Notes: a model not told the origin generated them from the letters alone. A DNA stretch of 64,000 nucleotides from Anoxybacterium sp963668245 (GCA_963668245.2 OY764195.2:1240001-1304000); one strand, 5' to 3'; positions 43,115 to 53,011 are shown, numbered from the stretch's first letter. A program made the numbers and translations.

Positions 43115-43945
43115 ATGAGTAAAGCAGACTTGATCTTTGCAGAGAATTGCAAAGATATTTTGGAGAATGGCATCTGGGATACGGATCAAGAAGTAAGACC
43201 TCATTGGGAAGATGGCACTCCAGCACATACTGTGAAAAAATTTGGAATAATCAATCGATACGATTTGAGAGAAGAGTTTCCGATTTTTACACTGAGGCGT
43301 ACATTTTGGAAAAGTGCATTGGATGAGCTTTTGTGGATTTGGCAAAAAAAATCAAATAATATTAATGAGCTCTCTAGTCACGTCTGGGATAGCTGGGCTG
43401 ACGAATCTGGCTCCATTGGCAAAGCTTATGGTTACCAACTGGCAAAAAAAAGTATATATCCTGAAGGTGAATTTGATCAGGTGGACCGCGTTATTTATGA
43501 TTTAAAAAATAATCCCGCAAGCCGTCGTATTATGACGAATATTTACAATTTTGAAGATCTTCATGAAATGGGTTTATATCCCTGTGCATATTCTATGACA
43601 TTTAATGTGTCAGGAAGAACTCTAAATGCTATATTAAATCAACGGTCACAGGATATGCTCGCAGCAAACAACTGGAATGTGGTTCAGTATGCATTGTTGA
43701 CGCATATGATGGCTCAAGTTGCAGGACTCCAAGCAGGGGAGTTAGTACACGTGATAGCCGATGCGCATATATACGATAGACATGTTTCGATTGTAGAGGA
43801 AATGATAAAGAAATCGCCAAAACCAGGTCCAAAGCTTATGATGGATTCTTCCATAATGGATTTTTATTCCTTTACAAAAGATAGTTTTCAACTGGAGGGT
43901 TATGAACCTTCTGTATTTGATGAAAAGATTCCAATAGCAATATAA
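43115..43945 (+). CDS. thyA: Thymidylate synthase
   Basis: 276 residues from the ATG at 43115, after TGGAGGT. It belongs to the Bacillus subtilis ThyA/phage phi3T-like branch by length and pattern (LLWIWQKKSNN, HVWDSWADESGSIGKAYGYQL). The active-site Cys is in YPCAYSMTF, and RSQDMLAANNWNVVQY and HVIADAHIYDRH give the dUMP-binding Arg-Ser and Asn-Tyr residues. It makes dTMP from dUMP with methylene-tetrahydrofolate. Its natural partner dfrA lies 7.8 kb downstream, beyond the surface-protein block. Confidence 0.95.
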   Translation: MSKADLIFAENCKDILENGIWDTDQEVRPHWEDGTPAHTVKKFGIINRYDLREEFPIFTLRRTFWKSALDELLWIWQKKSNNINELSSHVWDSWADESGSIGKAYGYQLAKKSIYPEGEFDQVDRVIYDLKNNPASRRIMTNIYNFEDLHEMGLYPCAYSMTFNVSGRTLNAILNQRSQDMLAANNWNVVQYALLTHMMAQVAGLQAGELVHVIADAHIYDRHVSIVEEMIKKSPKPGPKLMMDSSIMDFYSFTKDSFQLEGYEPSVFDEKIPIAI

Positions 43946-43988
43946 ATATGGAATGCTTTGATAAAGGATGCAATAAGGATTAAAAAAT

Positions 43989-44046
43989 AAAAGAGATGTT
44001 TCTATCCAGATTTCTTTGATGTCGCTGGAAACATCTCTTTTTGATT
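43989..44046. terminator. Bidirectional terminator between thyA and the SLH protein gene
   Basis: AAAAGAGATGTTTC pairs with GAAACATCTCTTTT around a 25-base loop, with T-rich ends on both strands. The genes on the two sides converge. Confidence 0.88.
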
Positions 44047-44060
44047 ATTTGGTTGTTTTC

Positions 44061-47000
44061 CTATATTGATGTTCTAATGTCGATTAGTTCTGATTTTTGT
44101 AACAATCGCAGGATTAGCGCTGCGCTCTCTCCTCGAGAAATATTTTCTTGTGGTCTTAGCTTATTTTGATTGCCAATCATTAACTGACTGCCAACATTCC
44201 ATTTGGCAGCCGATAGAGCCCACGTACTGATTTGGCTTGCATCGGAAAAATTGTTTAAATCAGCATCTTGTCCCACGAATGAAGTGAGTGTTGATGCCCG
44301 ACTTAGCATAACCATGGCTTCTTCACGTGTAATTTCTGAAGAAGGATCGAACATGTTGTTTTCTCTTCCGCTTATCATTCCGTATTTTGTTGCTGTTGCA
44401 ATGGCACCCGTATAACTCGATGAAATTGAAACATCTTTGAAATTACTAGCTCCTTCAGTTGGAAGTCCAAGTGAACGAATCAAGATGGTTACAAATTCTG
44501 CTCTTGTTATATTAGAATCCCCATCAAATGTACCGTTGTTTCTTCCATTGATGATCTTTCGACTCGCAAGTTCATTGGCAACATTCTCGTACCATTTCCC
44601 CTTTGCATCTTCAAAAGCCACTTCGTTTTGGATGAAAGCGTAAGTTGAATTGCTACGCGAATTAATTATTGCATAATATTTCCCTTCTTTTTCAATGACT
44701 TTTGTTGGCACGTGGCGTGTTGTCCCATCTGGATTAATAACAACCGCGGTGGTGATTTTTTTTGCTTGTTCTGAGGTCACCTCAACTGTTCGGTCAATGA
44801 ATGCACTAAAAGTATCAATGGAAACGGTTTTCTCTCCATAGGTTGCTGTAACTGTAAATTCTACTGGGGCTAATACGAGAGTCTCTCCTTCTATAGTCGC
44901 AGAACTGTTTTTAATGGTAACGTCAAAGGGTATGTTGCGAGTATCTTCTCCATCAAACTCTTTTTCAAGAGAAATCATATCGATTGCATCTGTTGCCAAG
45001 TTATATGCAATATTTCCTGTTTGCACAGTTAGCTGCATACTTTTGGTGGCCATATCTTCAATATTTTTTACCATGAGCTGTGCAGTGACATTTTTGGTAT
45101 CTTTTGTCGTTAAAACCATGGAAGAACCATTGGTAGCATTGCTTATTTTTCCAGTAAGTTTCGTTTGATCGATAGAAATTGTTGTAGATGAATTTGTTCT
45201 GCTTTCCGACCCAATGTTTTCGCTGACTCCATCTACCGTAACTGGAGTCCCGGTGGATTGAGCGGAGTTGTTTTTATTGGAGCTACTTGAGCTTCCTGAA
45301 CCGCTAGAAGTAGAAGCGCTTCCAGGAGCAATCACAATTTCTGTGGGGGTACTTGCAAAATGGTTGTTGTCTTCGGCATAGCGAACATGATAAGTTCCTG
45401 ATGATAAACCGGTGAGCACAGCTCCTGATATATTGTTCCATATTATGCCTCCATCTGTACTATACTCCATTTTATCTGTTACATTTGTAATCGTAGCATC
45501 ATTGTGATTTAGTATTGTTTCATCTGTTTTTCCTAAAATGGGAGCAGTTTGATTTGCTTGACCAATCGCTATATTTTCACTCCCAAAAGTGGAATAATAC
45601 CCTGGCTTATTTACACGGTAATAGATTTGGTAAAGGCCTGCATCTTTGTATGTGGGAATGGAATTGAGGGTATAGATTCCAGCAACGGTTCCATATGTAA
45701 TTGAGGCACCAGAAGGAGCAATAATGCAAATACTATGTGGGATATCATCATATACTCCAGAATATCCTGAAGAGGTAACTCCAGTGAATGTGCTCAAGGA
45801 TGGCCGCAAAGTTAAAAGCTTTTGGTATGAACCACTTGCATTGTAGGTGATGCTTGCTTGTATATAGCAGAAATCTGATGCTGTCATACTGTCTTCAAAT
45901 GCAGTGGAAAACGGGATCGCAATTGTTCCATATGAGCCAGATGACAGTGAGTCCAAAGCAATCTTCACATGAGTAATGGCGTTGAGGTTTGCAGGGAGGG
46001 AACCATAATTTATACCATCATCAGTACTATATGAGACAATCGCCCCAGACAAATCACTTGTAAGGCTTGCTCCAGAAATTAAGCTGGCAGACCATTTGGC
46101 TGTATTAGAGCCCAAAACCGTGTTGTTTTTTCCAAGGGCGCAAGTAATCTCGATATTGGATGCGGTATTGGGTGCTCCGTTGTATAATGTGATTAGCGCT
46201 GACCCAGTATCACCATGAGAATAGTTCAAAGAATCGTTTTGAACCCCAGAAAGGGTACCTGAAGTCAATGCCACGTATGCAGAAAAAGCGGATGCGGCAT
46301 TTATGGTCAATGGATTGCCTGTCTTAAAAACGATTTGCTCCGCCACATCTGTATTATCATTTACATCGAGAAGATCTTGGTATTTTATTGAAGAATCCAC
46401 ATAAACCGTACTGGCATTACAAAAACCAGCTAAAACAGGAATTTTTTCTCCGGAGATGACGGAAGAGGTATCTTTTGTTGGGCCGACAGTAAATTGAAAC
46501 AACTGTGACTTTGATACCATCGTATCACTGATGTATGTACCTGGTGCGTATTTTACAGCATAAAGCTCATAATCGCCGGCAGGGATACCATAGGTACTTG
46601 CTGTTGTGGCGTCAACTGAAACATTCTTAGTAGTTAATGTGTAGACAGCATTGCCCCAATCTGCTGGAGCTTTGAACCCATTAAAAACATAATCCTTTGA
46701 CATAAGAAGATAGTATTCCGGGTTTACAACTTCTGTATAAAAATTACCACTTGTATGCCAGTATGAGTAATTAGAATTGTTTAATACAACTGAAAAGCTA
46801 TCTCCTTTTGATAAGGATGAAATGGCATTTGTCTCATTTGTGTTTGTGATGTAGACATTATTCATGCGAGCTGAGTAAGGCTGTAAGGTTGTGGTTCGTG
46901 TGATTGCCGCCTGGGACGTAAAAGTTCCAGAAGATACGAAAGAAGTAGTGCAATTACCTCCAAGAATTTGTGCGGAAACTGTACAATTTGTTCCATCGTA

Positions 47001-48620
47001 AAGGGAATCTTGATTTCTTAAAAAAACTCTGAATAGCTCAGCACCAAAACTGCTTGAAGTAGGGCCAAGCTGGTCTAACGTCACGATAGCTTCTACAATA
47101 CCATCGTTATCTGCAAGAGGCGGTTCAAAGCACAAAGCATCTGAATTCCAAAGGGAGGTATCATATGTTGTGGTCGAAATTGTTTCAGTAAAAATAGTAT
47201 CCCCCCCAAGGATCGTTTTATAAGAAATATCCATTGAGGTAGGCGCTGTTAATAACGAAGAGCCAGCACAAATCATAATCCGATTACAATATAACCTAGA
47301 GTCCGCAGTGATTCTTAACTGAACATTAGTAGCTGGCTTGGATTGGTCAATATCGCTGGTAAAATAAGAATAAAAATAGTATTGGTTATCTGCCGAAAGC
47401 ACCTTATGAATCCAACTATTATGAACATCTTGGAAGTCAGAGTTTGCACTTTTTAATTGAAAATGCTCTTCCCAAACAAAATTTTTAAATGTAACTTTAT
47501 AATTATTTGCGGTATTGATGGAAGCGTACAAGGTAAATGGAGTATTGTTGTGGTATCCAACTAATTGAGCCGATTTCGTTGGCTGATATGTTGAACCTGC
47601 GCTTGGGTTAGCATATTTTTCATAAATACCTGTATCTGGTCGCCCTAAAACAGAGGTGCCACCAGACAATTGCACACCATATCCCCCTGTTGCAAAATAT
47701 GTATAGTTGCTGCTTGCATTATTGATATAATGACCATCTACAGTACTGTTTTGTGGGAATAACTCCAGTACTAAAACCGGAACCATTGCGCCATCAAGCA
47801 GATGGCTCGTATGATACGTTACATAACCTTGAAATTGCAAATTATAAGTGGCGGTCCCCGTTTCAATCCAAGTTCTTACTCCATCTACGAAAGCGGTATA
47901 ATCGTTAGCCCCTGCTGATTTATAGCAGGGAGTAGCGCTGCCAGATAGCGGAATTGTAATTTCATATTTATCAAATAGATAATAGGAATAGGGAGCGGCG
48001 TTAAATCCTACTGGAACATAATAATCGGAGCTGCCATTGAGCGTTGCTTCGGTAGGATAGTATGCTGAATTTAACCTTAAATCATATGGGGTTGATGTTG
48101 ATGTGGGATTTGTAATACTCACTGTATCGCTCGCGGTATCTAATTTAGCGGTCCCTTCAAAAATTGATGCAGTGACTGTATAGTCTTGGGTGAAACATTT
48201 CTGTAAAGAAGGTGTGACTTTAATGGAAAAGTGAAAGGCAGAAATGCCAGATTTCCATTTGTATATCAATTGTATATCTCCATTTTCATCTATAGACCGA
48301 GTGAAAGGATCGCTTACTGCATATGAACTGGAAAGTGTACTGTCGTTATCATCAGGATAGTCATTTAATGTGTATTCTTTTGGAATTGTTATTTTTAGTA
48401 TCGGAGCAGTAAGGCCTGTGACATCTACATTTGCTGTAATATTGTATGAGTCCTGTACAGATGATGTTGTCAAGGAATAACTATTAGAAACCAAATCGTT
48501 TGAAAGGGATACACTATAAGGCATAATTGCGAGAGATGTTAATGTGGCTCCTGTAAAAATACTGAAAAACATACAGAATCCAAGAACGGTAGCTAATAGA
48601 TTTTTCTTATTTCTTTTCAT
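44061..48620 (-). CDS. Large secreted surface protein with three S-layer homology domains
   Basis: 1519 residues. A signal peptide (Lys-rich start, hydrophobic 10-30) is followed by about 1100 residues of Ser/Thr/Tyr-rich beta-sandwich-like sequence without a recognised enzyme domain. A bacterial Ig/MBG-like pair lies near 1015-1115 and a Ser/Gly linker near 1125-1145. Three SLH repeats close the protein (about 1330-1510; FEDAKGKWYENVANELASR, then ITRAEFVTIL, ITREEAMVML, ISRGESAALIL). SLH domains bind pyruvylated wall polymer, so the protein covers the cell surface. AAGGAGG precedes the ATG. A small DUF2442-like gene lies 37 bases upstream and is probably cotranscribed. Confidence 0.92.
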   Translation of the reverse strand: MKRNKKNLLATVLGFCMFFSIFTGATLTSLAIMPYSVSLSNDLVSNSYSLTTSSVQDSYNITANVDVTGLTAPILKITIPKEYTLNDYPDDNDSTLSSSYAVSDPFTRSIDENGDIQLIYKWKSGISAFHFSIKVTPSLQKCFTQDYTVTASIFEGTAKLDTASDTVSITNPTSTSTPYDLRLNSAYYPTEATLNGSSDYYVPVGFNAAPYSYYLFDKYEITIPLSGSATPCYKSAGANDYTAFVDGVRTWIETGTATYNLQFQGYVTYHTSHLLDGAMVPVLVLELFPQNSTVDGHYINNASSNYTYFATGGYGVQLSGGTSVLGRPDTGIYEKYANPSAGSTYQPTKSAQLVGYHNNTPFTLYASINTANNYKVTFKNFVWEEHFQLKSANSDFQDVHNSWIHKVLSADNQYYFYSYFTSDIDQSKPATNVQLRITADSRLYCNRIMICAGSSLLTAPTSMDISYKTILGGDTIFTETISTTTYDTSLWNSDALCFEPPLADNDGIVEAIVTLDQLGPTSSSFGAELFRVFLRNQDSLYDGTNCTVSAQILGGNCTTSFVSSGTFTSQAAITRTTTLQPYSARMNNVYITNTNETNAISSLSKGDSFSVVLNNSNYSYWHTSGNFYTEVVNPEYYLLMSKDYVFNGFKAPADWGNAVYTLTTKNVSVDATTASTYGIPAGDYELYAVKYAPGTYISDTMVSKSQLFQFTVGPTKDTSSVISGEKIPVLAGFCNASTVYVDSSIKYQDLLDVNDNTDVAEQIVFKTGNPLTINAASAFSAYVALTSGTLSGVQNDSLNYSHGDTGSALITLYNGAPNTASNIEITCALGKNNTVLGSNTAKWSASLISGASLTSDLSGAIVSYSTDDGINYGSLPANLNAITHVKIALDSLSSGSYGTIAIPFSTAFEDSMTASDFCYIQASITYNASGSYQKLLTLRPSLSTFTGVTSSGYSGVYDDIPHSICIIAPSGASITYGTVAGIYTLNSIPTYKDAGLYQIYYRVNKPGYYSTFGSENIAIGQANQTAPILGKTDETILNHNDATITNVTDKMEYSTDGGIIWNNISGAVLTGLSSGTYHVRYAEDNNHFASTPTEIVIAPGSASTSSGSGSSSSSNKNNSAQSTGTPVTVDGVSENIGSESRTNSSTTISIDQTKLTGKISNATNGSSMVLTTKDTKNVTAQLMVKNIEDMATKSMQLTVQTGNIAYNLATDAIDMISLEKEFDGEDTRNIPFDVTIKNSSATIEGETLVLAPVEFTVTATYGEKTVSIDTFSAFIDRTVEVTSEQAKKITTAVVINPDGTTRHVPTKVIEKEGKYYAIINSRSNSTYAFIQNEVAFEDAKGKWYENVANELASRKIINGRNNGTFDGDSNITRAEFVTILIRSLGLPTEGASNFKDVSISSSYTGAIATATKYGMISGRENNMFDPSSEITREEAMVMLSRASTLTSFVGQDADLNNFSDASQISTWALSAAKWNVGSQLMIGNQNKLRPQENISRGESAALILRLLQKSELIDIRTSI

Positions 48621-48657
48621 TGTTTTTTCCTCCTTGTGCTTTCGGCTCTAGTTCATT

Positions 48658-48891
48658 TTATCGCTCGATACTACAAAATATTTCATCTATGGTGATTTGG
48701 CATAAATTATCCCAAACCAGAGTGTTCTCGTTTTCAATATGAAAGGTTTGAAATACTTGGTGGTTGGAAAGCTTGGAAAAACGGATCGTTTTCAGGCGCT
48801 GTTTCATATTGTAGATGACAATATGACCATTATCTAGATGTATCTCAAGAGAATAATCATCTTTAGGGTTTGCCGTGGTGATTCTTGACAT
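48658..48891 (-). CDS. Small DUF2442-like protein
   Basis: 77 residues, soluble. The pattern (SLEIHLDNGHIVIYNMK, then a central helix, then FHIENENTLVWDNLCQITIDEIF) resembles DUF2442, whose members often occur near toxin-antitoxin pairs but have no proven function. An AAGGAGC site precedes the ATG. It lies between the SLH protein gene and the LuxR-type regulator gene, same strand. Confidence in the ORF is good, in the family moderate. Confidence 0.65.
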   Translation of the reverse strand: MSRITTANPKDDYSLEIHLDNGHIVIYNMKQRLKTIRFSKLSNHQVFQTFHIENENTLVWDNLCQITIDEIFCSIER

Positions 48892-48915
48892 AGTAGCTCC
48901 TTTCTGATTGACAAA

Positions 48916-48953
48916 GAAAAACTCTGCTATTTATCATAACAGAGTTTTTTTTT
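48916..48953 (-). terminator. Terminator after the MalT-like regulator gene
   Basis: ACTCTG and CAGAGT with flanking A and T tracts form a stem whose minus-strand 3' side ends in TTTTTC; the opposite strand has a longer T-run. It separates the regulator from the DUF2442 and SLH genes. Confidence 0.75.
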
Positions 48954-48982
48954 GGTAGATATTATCCTATGAGATACATTAT

Positions 48983-51472
48983 TCAGATGAGTCCTAGTTC
49001 TAAAGCTTTTTTTACAGCAGCAGCTCTACCAGAGGTGCCTAATTTTCTATAAGTAGAAGTCAATGTTTTGCGTACAGTGACTTCTGCGATATATAATTCT
49101 GCGGCTATTTCGCGATTCGTTTTGCCTAGGGAGACAAGATGCAACATTTGGGTTTCTCGTGGTGTTAAATTTATTGCTTTTGGTTTATCGATTGGGTTTG
49201 ATATGGAGCTTTTCATATATTGCTTAGTAAGCATAACCAGTCGACGAAAGTAATCGCTTTGATTTGATGACTTGTCCAATAAGATTAATGTTTCCAGGAT
49301 GTCACCTTTGTATTCTGCAAAAGGAAGAATAATTCCATCTGGCTCACCGATCTTAATTGCGTTTATCAGTGATGTTGCTCCGGCCTCAGGACCATATAGA
49401 TGATATTTTGCAGCTGAATCTAGTAGGTATGCATGAAGATATCCGAACTGGTTATCAAAAATATTGAAAATTGAAAGCATTTCTTCCACAAGAACTTCAA
49501 GACGGATGAAATCCCTTTTTATAAGTAAGTATTTTCCGTACACGATGTAATTGAAACCACTTCCTTGATATAACACGTCGCTTTTTTCAATGTCTCCATT
49601 TTTTAGCCAGTTTGCAAACCCCTTTTCTTCGCCCTTCAAACTATAAAAATAACCTGCGCACAAATCAAAAGAACTACTCATGATGGGGCTATTTCGTTCT
49701 TCAATTTCAGCACTTAGTGAGTCTAGGATATCTAGCGCTTCGTCAATGTTTCCTTTATAAGCAAGGTTGCGAATCAACGTTAAATTGGAGCAAATAATCA
49801 AAGCGATTTGATCCGTTGTTCTAGCTTTATAGATTGATTTGTATGCAAATAATTCGGCTTTTTCAAACTCACCAGTTTCTAAATAGTATTCTGATCGAAG
49901 TTGATATTCGAACCCAATACCACATCCGCCAGATAAATCCTGATAATAGGGAGAAAGAGCTTCCAGCTTGTCAACCGTATCCATGAGTTTTTTGCCGCTT
50001 CTGTAATACATATATAGGACATGTGGAGACCCAAAGGTAACTATTTTGTTCTTATTTGCAATATGAGATTGACCATTTAAGAGGTCATGGGCAGATTTAA
50101 ATTGATCAAACATAACCGAAGAATCATTAAAGGCAGTGTAAGCTCGTATCAGAGCAATTTCTCCACTAATTTTTTGTTTTGTTTCTTGAGAGAGTTGAGA
50201 ATCGTTTTGGTATAGTAATTCAATTTCTGACAAAAGGGATTTCCCTGAAACGATATCGATATTGGTTACAAAAAAGCCGATGTACGCGATAAAGGCTGAA
50301 GGGTGCAGGTATTTTATTTCAAATGGAATATCTTGAAATAACCGTTGGATGATGTCGGGACTACTATCAAACACTTTGGTGATACTTGTTTTTTCAAATT
50401 CATTCAAAATAAGATCATATCTTTTTCCTTTCAGATAGTAGTTTAGACCAGATAAAATATCTCCATTTCGAACATACCAAGTACCACATCTTTCAAATAG
50501 TTGATTGGAATCAACGGATGATGTCTTGCTATTGAATAATTTTCTGAGATAGTTATTAAAAATATTATGAATACGAAATACGCCAGCTTGTGCATCGTAG
50601 TTTATAAATGAATTAGATTCACATAAATTGAATAGTATTTGCGCCGCACTTTCAATCTTTGTGATATATATCGCTTGTTCTGGCGTAATTGTTTCGAAAA
50701 TGCAGATTGATTTTAGCAGAGAAATTTCAAAACATGAATACTGAGGCATAACGGCACTCTCAAGTAAACGTTCAATACTTCGCTCGGAATCTAGGAGTCC
50801 TGTTTCTGCATAACGCTGCATCAAAAGATAGACTGCAGAAATCCAGCCTTCAGAGAGTTGAAAAACCATTTTTAGCTCTTTTTCAGAAAGGTGAAATCCG
50901 TATAAATTAAAGTATTCTCGGATTTCATCTGATGTGAACTCAAAAATCGTATTTTTGATGATGTAACAAAAGTTCTTTAGCATAAATTCTTCAACGGGAA
51001 GTTCTGGTGTTGTTCTTGATAGGAGCACTATGTGAAAACCATCTATTCTTGAACGAATGATTCGTTCTAAAAATCCATCTAATTCAGGTGAGTGAGCAAG
51101 ATGATAGTCGTCAATGACCAAGATGACGTTTGAAAGATAAACATCATCTTCAATAATTTGTTTGACTTTATCTACTTGAGCGGTGTTGGATGGGAAACCG
51201 AGCATTTGCAGTTTGTTTCCAAGGTCTGGCTTTACTCGCATCATCTGTCGCATGAGAGAATCCCAAATGAGTTGTGGAGAGGATTCTTCTTGCTCAATAG
51301 AAAGTAAAATATAATTTGAATTCACGCGATCCAAAAAATCTCTGACTGCAGTGGTTTTCCCATAACCCATTGCTGCAACAGCAATCGTGAGAGGGTATTG
51401 GAAAATATGAATCATTTCATTTTGGATTCTTTCTCTTTGCAAGAAATGTTGCTGCTTTATCAATGGAATCAC
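48983..51472 (-). CDS. MalT-like LuxR-family ATP-dependent regulator
   Basis: 829 residues. An N-terminal STAND-type NTPase has Walker A MGYGKTTAV at about residues 36-44 and Walker B VILVIDDYH near 118. A helical, TPR-like middle region (about 400-740) is typical of MalT-type sensors. The C-terminus is a LuxR helix-turn-helix (NLTPRETQMLHLVSLGKTN, then TVRKTLTSTYRKLG). Such proteins bind a ligand with ATP, oligomerise and activate transcription. It lies upstream of the DUF2442 and SLH genes on the same strand and probably controls them. The gene diverges from dfrA. Confidence 0.93.
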   Translation of the reverse strand: MIPLIKQQHFLQRERIQNEMIHIFQYPLTIAVAAMGYGKTTAVRDFLDRVNSNYILLSIEQEESSPQLIWDSLMRQMMRVKPDLGNKLQMLGFPSNTAQVDKVKQIIEDDVYLSNVILVIDDYHLAHSPELDGFLERIIRSRIDGFHIVLLSRTTPELPVEEFMLKNFCYIIKNTIFEFTSDEIREYFNLYGFHLSEKELKMVFQLSEGWISAVYLLMQRYAETGLLDSERSIERLLESAVMPQYSCFEISLLKSICIFETITPEQAIYITKIESAAQILFNLCESNSFINYDAQAGVFRIHNIFNNYLRKLFNSKTSSVDSNQLFERCGTWYVRNGDILSGLNYYLKGKRYDLILNEFEKTSITKVFDSSPDIIQRLFQDIPFEIKYLHPSAFIAYIGFFVTNIDIVSGKSLLSEIELLYQNDSQLSQETKQKISGEIALIRAYTAFNDSSVMFDQFKSAHDLLNGQSHIANKNKIVTFGSPHVLYMYYRSGKKLMDTVDKLEALSPYYQDLSGGCGIGFEYQLRSEYYLETGEFEKAELFAYKSIYKARTTDQIALIICSNLTLIRNLAYKGNIDEALDILDSLSAEIEERNSPIMSSSFDLCAGYFYSLKGEEKGFANWLKNGDIEKSDVLYQGSGFNYIVYGKYLLIKRDFIRLEVLVEEMLSIFNIFDNQFGYLHAYLLDSAAKYHLYGPEAGATSLINAIKIGEPDGIILPFAEYKGDILETLILLDKSSNQSDYFRRLVMLTKQYMKSSISNPIDKPKAINLTPRETQMLHLVSLGKTNREIAAELYIAEVTVRKTLTSTYRKLGTSGRAAAVKKALELGLI

Positions 51473-51621
51473 CTTTCAATTTTTGGTTACATACGAACTG
51501 AATTTATATAGGAAAACGATTTGATTTACTTAAATTATAACAAAATGATGCAGATGTTACCAAGTTATTATCTGAAAATGCTTAATAATTCATATTTACA
51601 ACCACATATCAGCATGTCTTA

Positions 51622-51649
51622 TGCTATAATGGGATGAAAATATTTTCAT
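51622..51649 (+). promoter_or_regulatory. Extended -10 promoter with an overlapping palindrome, upstream of dfrA
   Basis: TGCTATAAT (51622-51630) is a perfect extended -10; no good -35 is seen. Just downstream, ATGAAAATATTTTCAT (51634-51649) is a perfect 16-base palindrome covering the expected start site, a repressor-type position. The gap 51473-51730 otherwise shows AT-rich sequence only. Confidence 0.65.
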
Positions 51650-51730
51650 GAAAGATGATATGGAAAAAATAATGAAATACATGTAAATTAAATATGTAAT
51701 TATTTGATATAAGAAAAAGAAGGGGATATT

Positions 51731-52249
51731 TTGAAAGAAGAAAGAATGAAGTATAATTTAATATCAATTGTGGCAACTGATTTGAATTGGGGAATTGGAA
51801 AAGATGGAAATCTGCTTACCCATTTGCCTGGCGATCTAAAATATTTTAAGCAAAAAACAAAGGGCAAGATAGTGGTTATGGGAAGGGCAACTTTCGAATC
51901 CTTGCCTGGAAAAAAACCACTGCCAAATCGTACAAACATTGTTTTAACCCGAAATAAAGATTTTAGACCAGAGGGTTGTATCTGCCTAGATTCATTAGAT
52001 GGATTTTTTCAGTTTTTGAAAGAGAATAACCAAACGGATGATGTATTTATCATTGGGGGACAGCAAATTTATCATGAGTTCTTGCCATATTGTAACAGTC
52101 ATTTTGTTACCAAAATGCAAAGAGAATTTGCCCCGGACACATATTATGACAACCTAGATGAGTTAGGTGAATATGAACTTGTCTGGCAAAGTGAAACGCA
52201 AAGTGAAAACGGAACAGATTACATCTTTACAGAGTATAGGAGAAAGTAA
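51731..52249 (+). CDS. dfrA: Dihydrofolate reductase
   Basis: 172 residues from a TTG at 51731, with AAGGGGATATT upstream; an ATG five codons in is the alternative. Conserved DHFR segments: NWGIGKDGNLLTHLPGDLKYF (first part), VVMGRATFESLP with the NADPH-binding Arg, RTNIVLTRN and FIIGGQQIYHEFLP. The usual active-site Asp/Glu position reads Gly-Asp here (LPGDLKYF). It regenerates tetrahydrofolate used by ThyA. It heads the dfrA-rlmB-sigH operon, with each start within two bases of the preceding stop. Confidence 0.93.
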   Translation: MKEERMKYNLISIVATDLNWGIGKDGNLLTHLPGDLKYFKQKTKGKIVVMGRATFESLPGKKPLPNRTNIVLTRNKDFRPEGCICLDSLDGFFQFLKENNQTDDVFIIGGQQIYHEFLPYCNSHFVTKMQREFAPDTYYDNLDELGEYELVWQSETQSENGTDYIFTEYRRK

Positions 52250-53011
52250 GTGAATAAAGAAAATCAAAATGATTCTGGGAATCAGCGAATTATTGTGGGA
52301 AGAAATCCTGTAACGGAGGCAATCAAAAGTGAGAAAGAGATAGAAAAACTAATGATTGGAAAAGATACAGAAGGCTCCATCAAGAAAATAATTGGAATGG
52401 CGAAAGATAAAAAAATTTCTTATCAACTTGTAGATAAATCTGTATTGGATCGAATATCTGATGGCGTTAATCATCAGGGCGTTATTGCCTATGTATCAGA
52501 GTATGAGTATTGTGAGATTGAAGATATTTTGCAAATCGCGAAGGAACGTGGAGAAGAACCGTTTGTTATCATACTTGATGGAATTGAGGATCCTCATAAT
52601 CTGGGAGCAATCGTGCGTACTGCAGAAGGCGCGGGTGCTCATGGAATCATTGTTGCAAAACGAAGAGCGGTAGGAATTACACAGACTGTAGCAAAAGCAT
52701 CGGCAGGAGCAGTAGAATATGTTCCAGTTGCTAGAGTTTCAAATATAGCACAAACAGTGGAAAAATTAAAAAAACTTGGTCTTTGGATTGGTGCCTGTGA
52801 TATGGATGGAACCGTTTATTATCAAGGAAATCTAAAAGGGAGTATTGGACTTGTAATTGGTGCAGAAGGCCAAGGAATCAGTAGGCTTGTAAAAGAAAAA
52901 TGTGATTTTACCATTTCCATTCCCATGTCAGGGAAAATGAATTCTTTAAATGCATCAAATGCAGCTGCTATATTAATGTATGAAATTAGACGGCAAAGGG
53001 ATGTGAAATAA
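52250..53011 (+). CDS. rlmB: 23S rRNA (guanosine-2'-O)-methyltransferase, TrmH/RlmB family
   Basis: 253 residues from a GTG that directly follows the dfrA stop, with AGGAGAAAG upstream. The N-terminal substrate-binding domain (15-90, VGRNPVTEAI) is followed by the SPOUT knot: LDGIEDPHNLGAIVRTAEG, IGAEGQGIS and IPMSGKMNSLNASNAAAI. It methylates a ribose in 23S rRNA (G2251 in E. coli). Position between dfrA and sigH is that seen in many clostridia. Confidence 0.94.
   Translation: MNKENQNDSGNQRIIVGRNPVTEAIKSEKEIEKLMIGKDTEGSIKKIIGMAKDKKISYQLVDKSVLDRISDGVNHQGVIAYVSEYEYCEIEDILQIAKERGEEPFVIILDGIEDPHNLGAIVRTAEGAGAHGIIVAKRRAVGITQTVAKASAGAVEYVPVARVSNIAQTVEKLKKLGLWIGACDMDGTVYYQGNLKGSIGLVIGAEGQGISRLVKEKCDFTISIPMSGKMNSLNASNAAAILMYEIRRQRDVK

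Noticed and set aside
48600..48657. Riboswitch in the leader of the SLH protein gene
   Set aside because: The 37-base leader is too short and shows no c-di-GMP or other conserved core.
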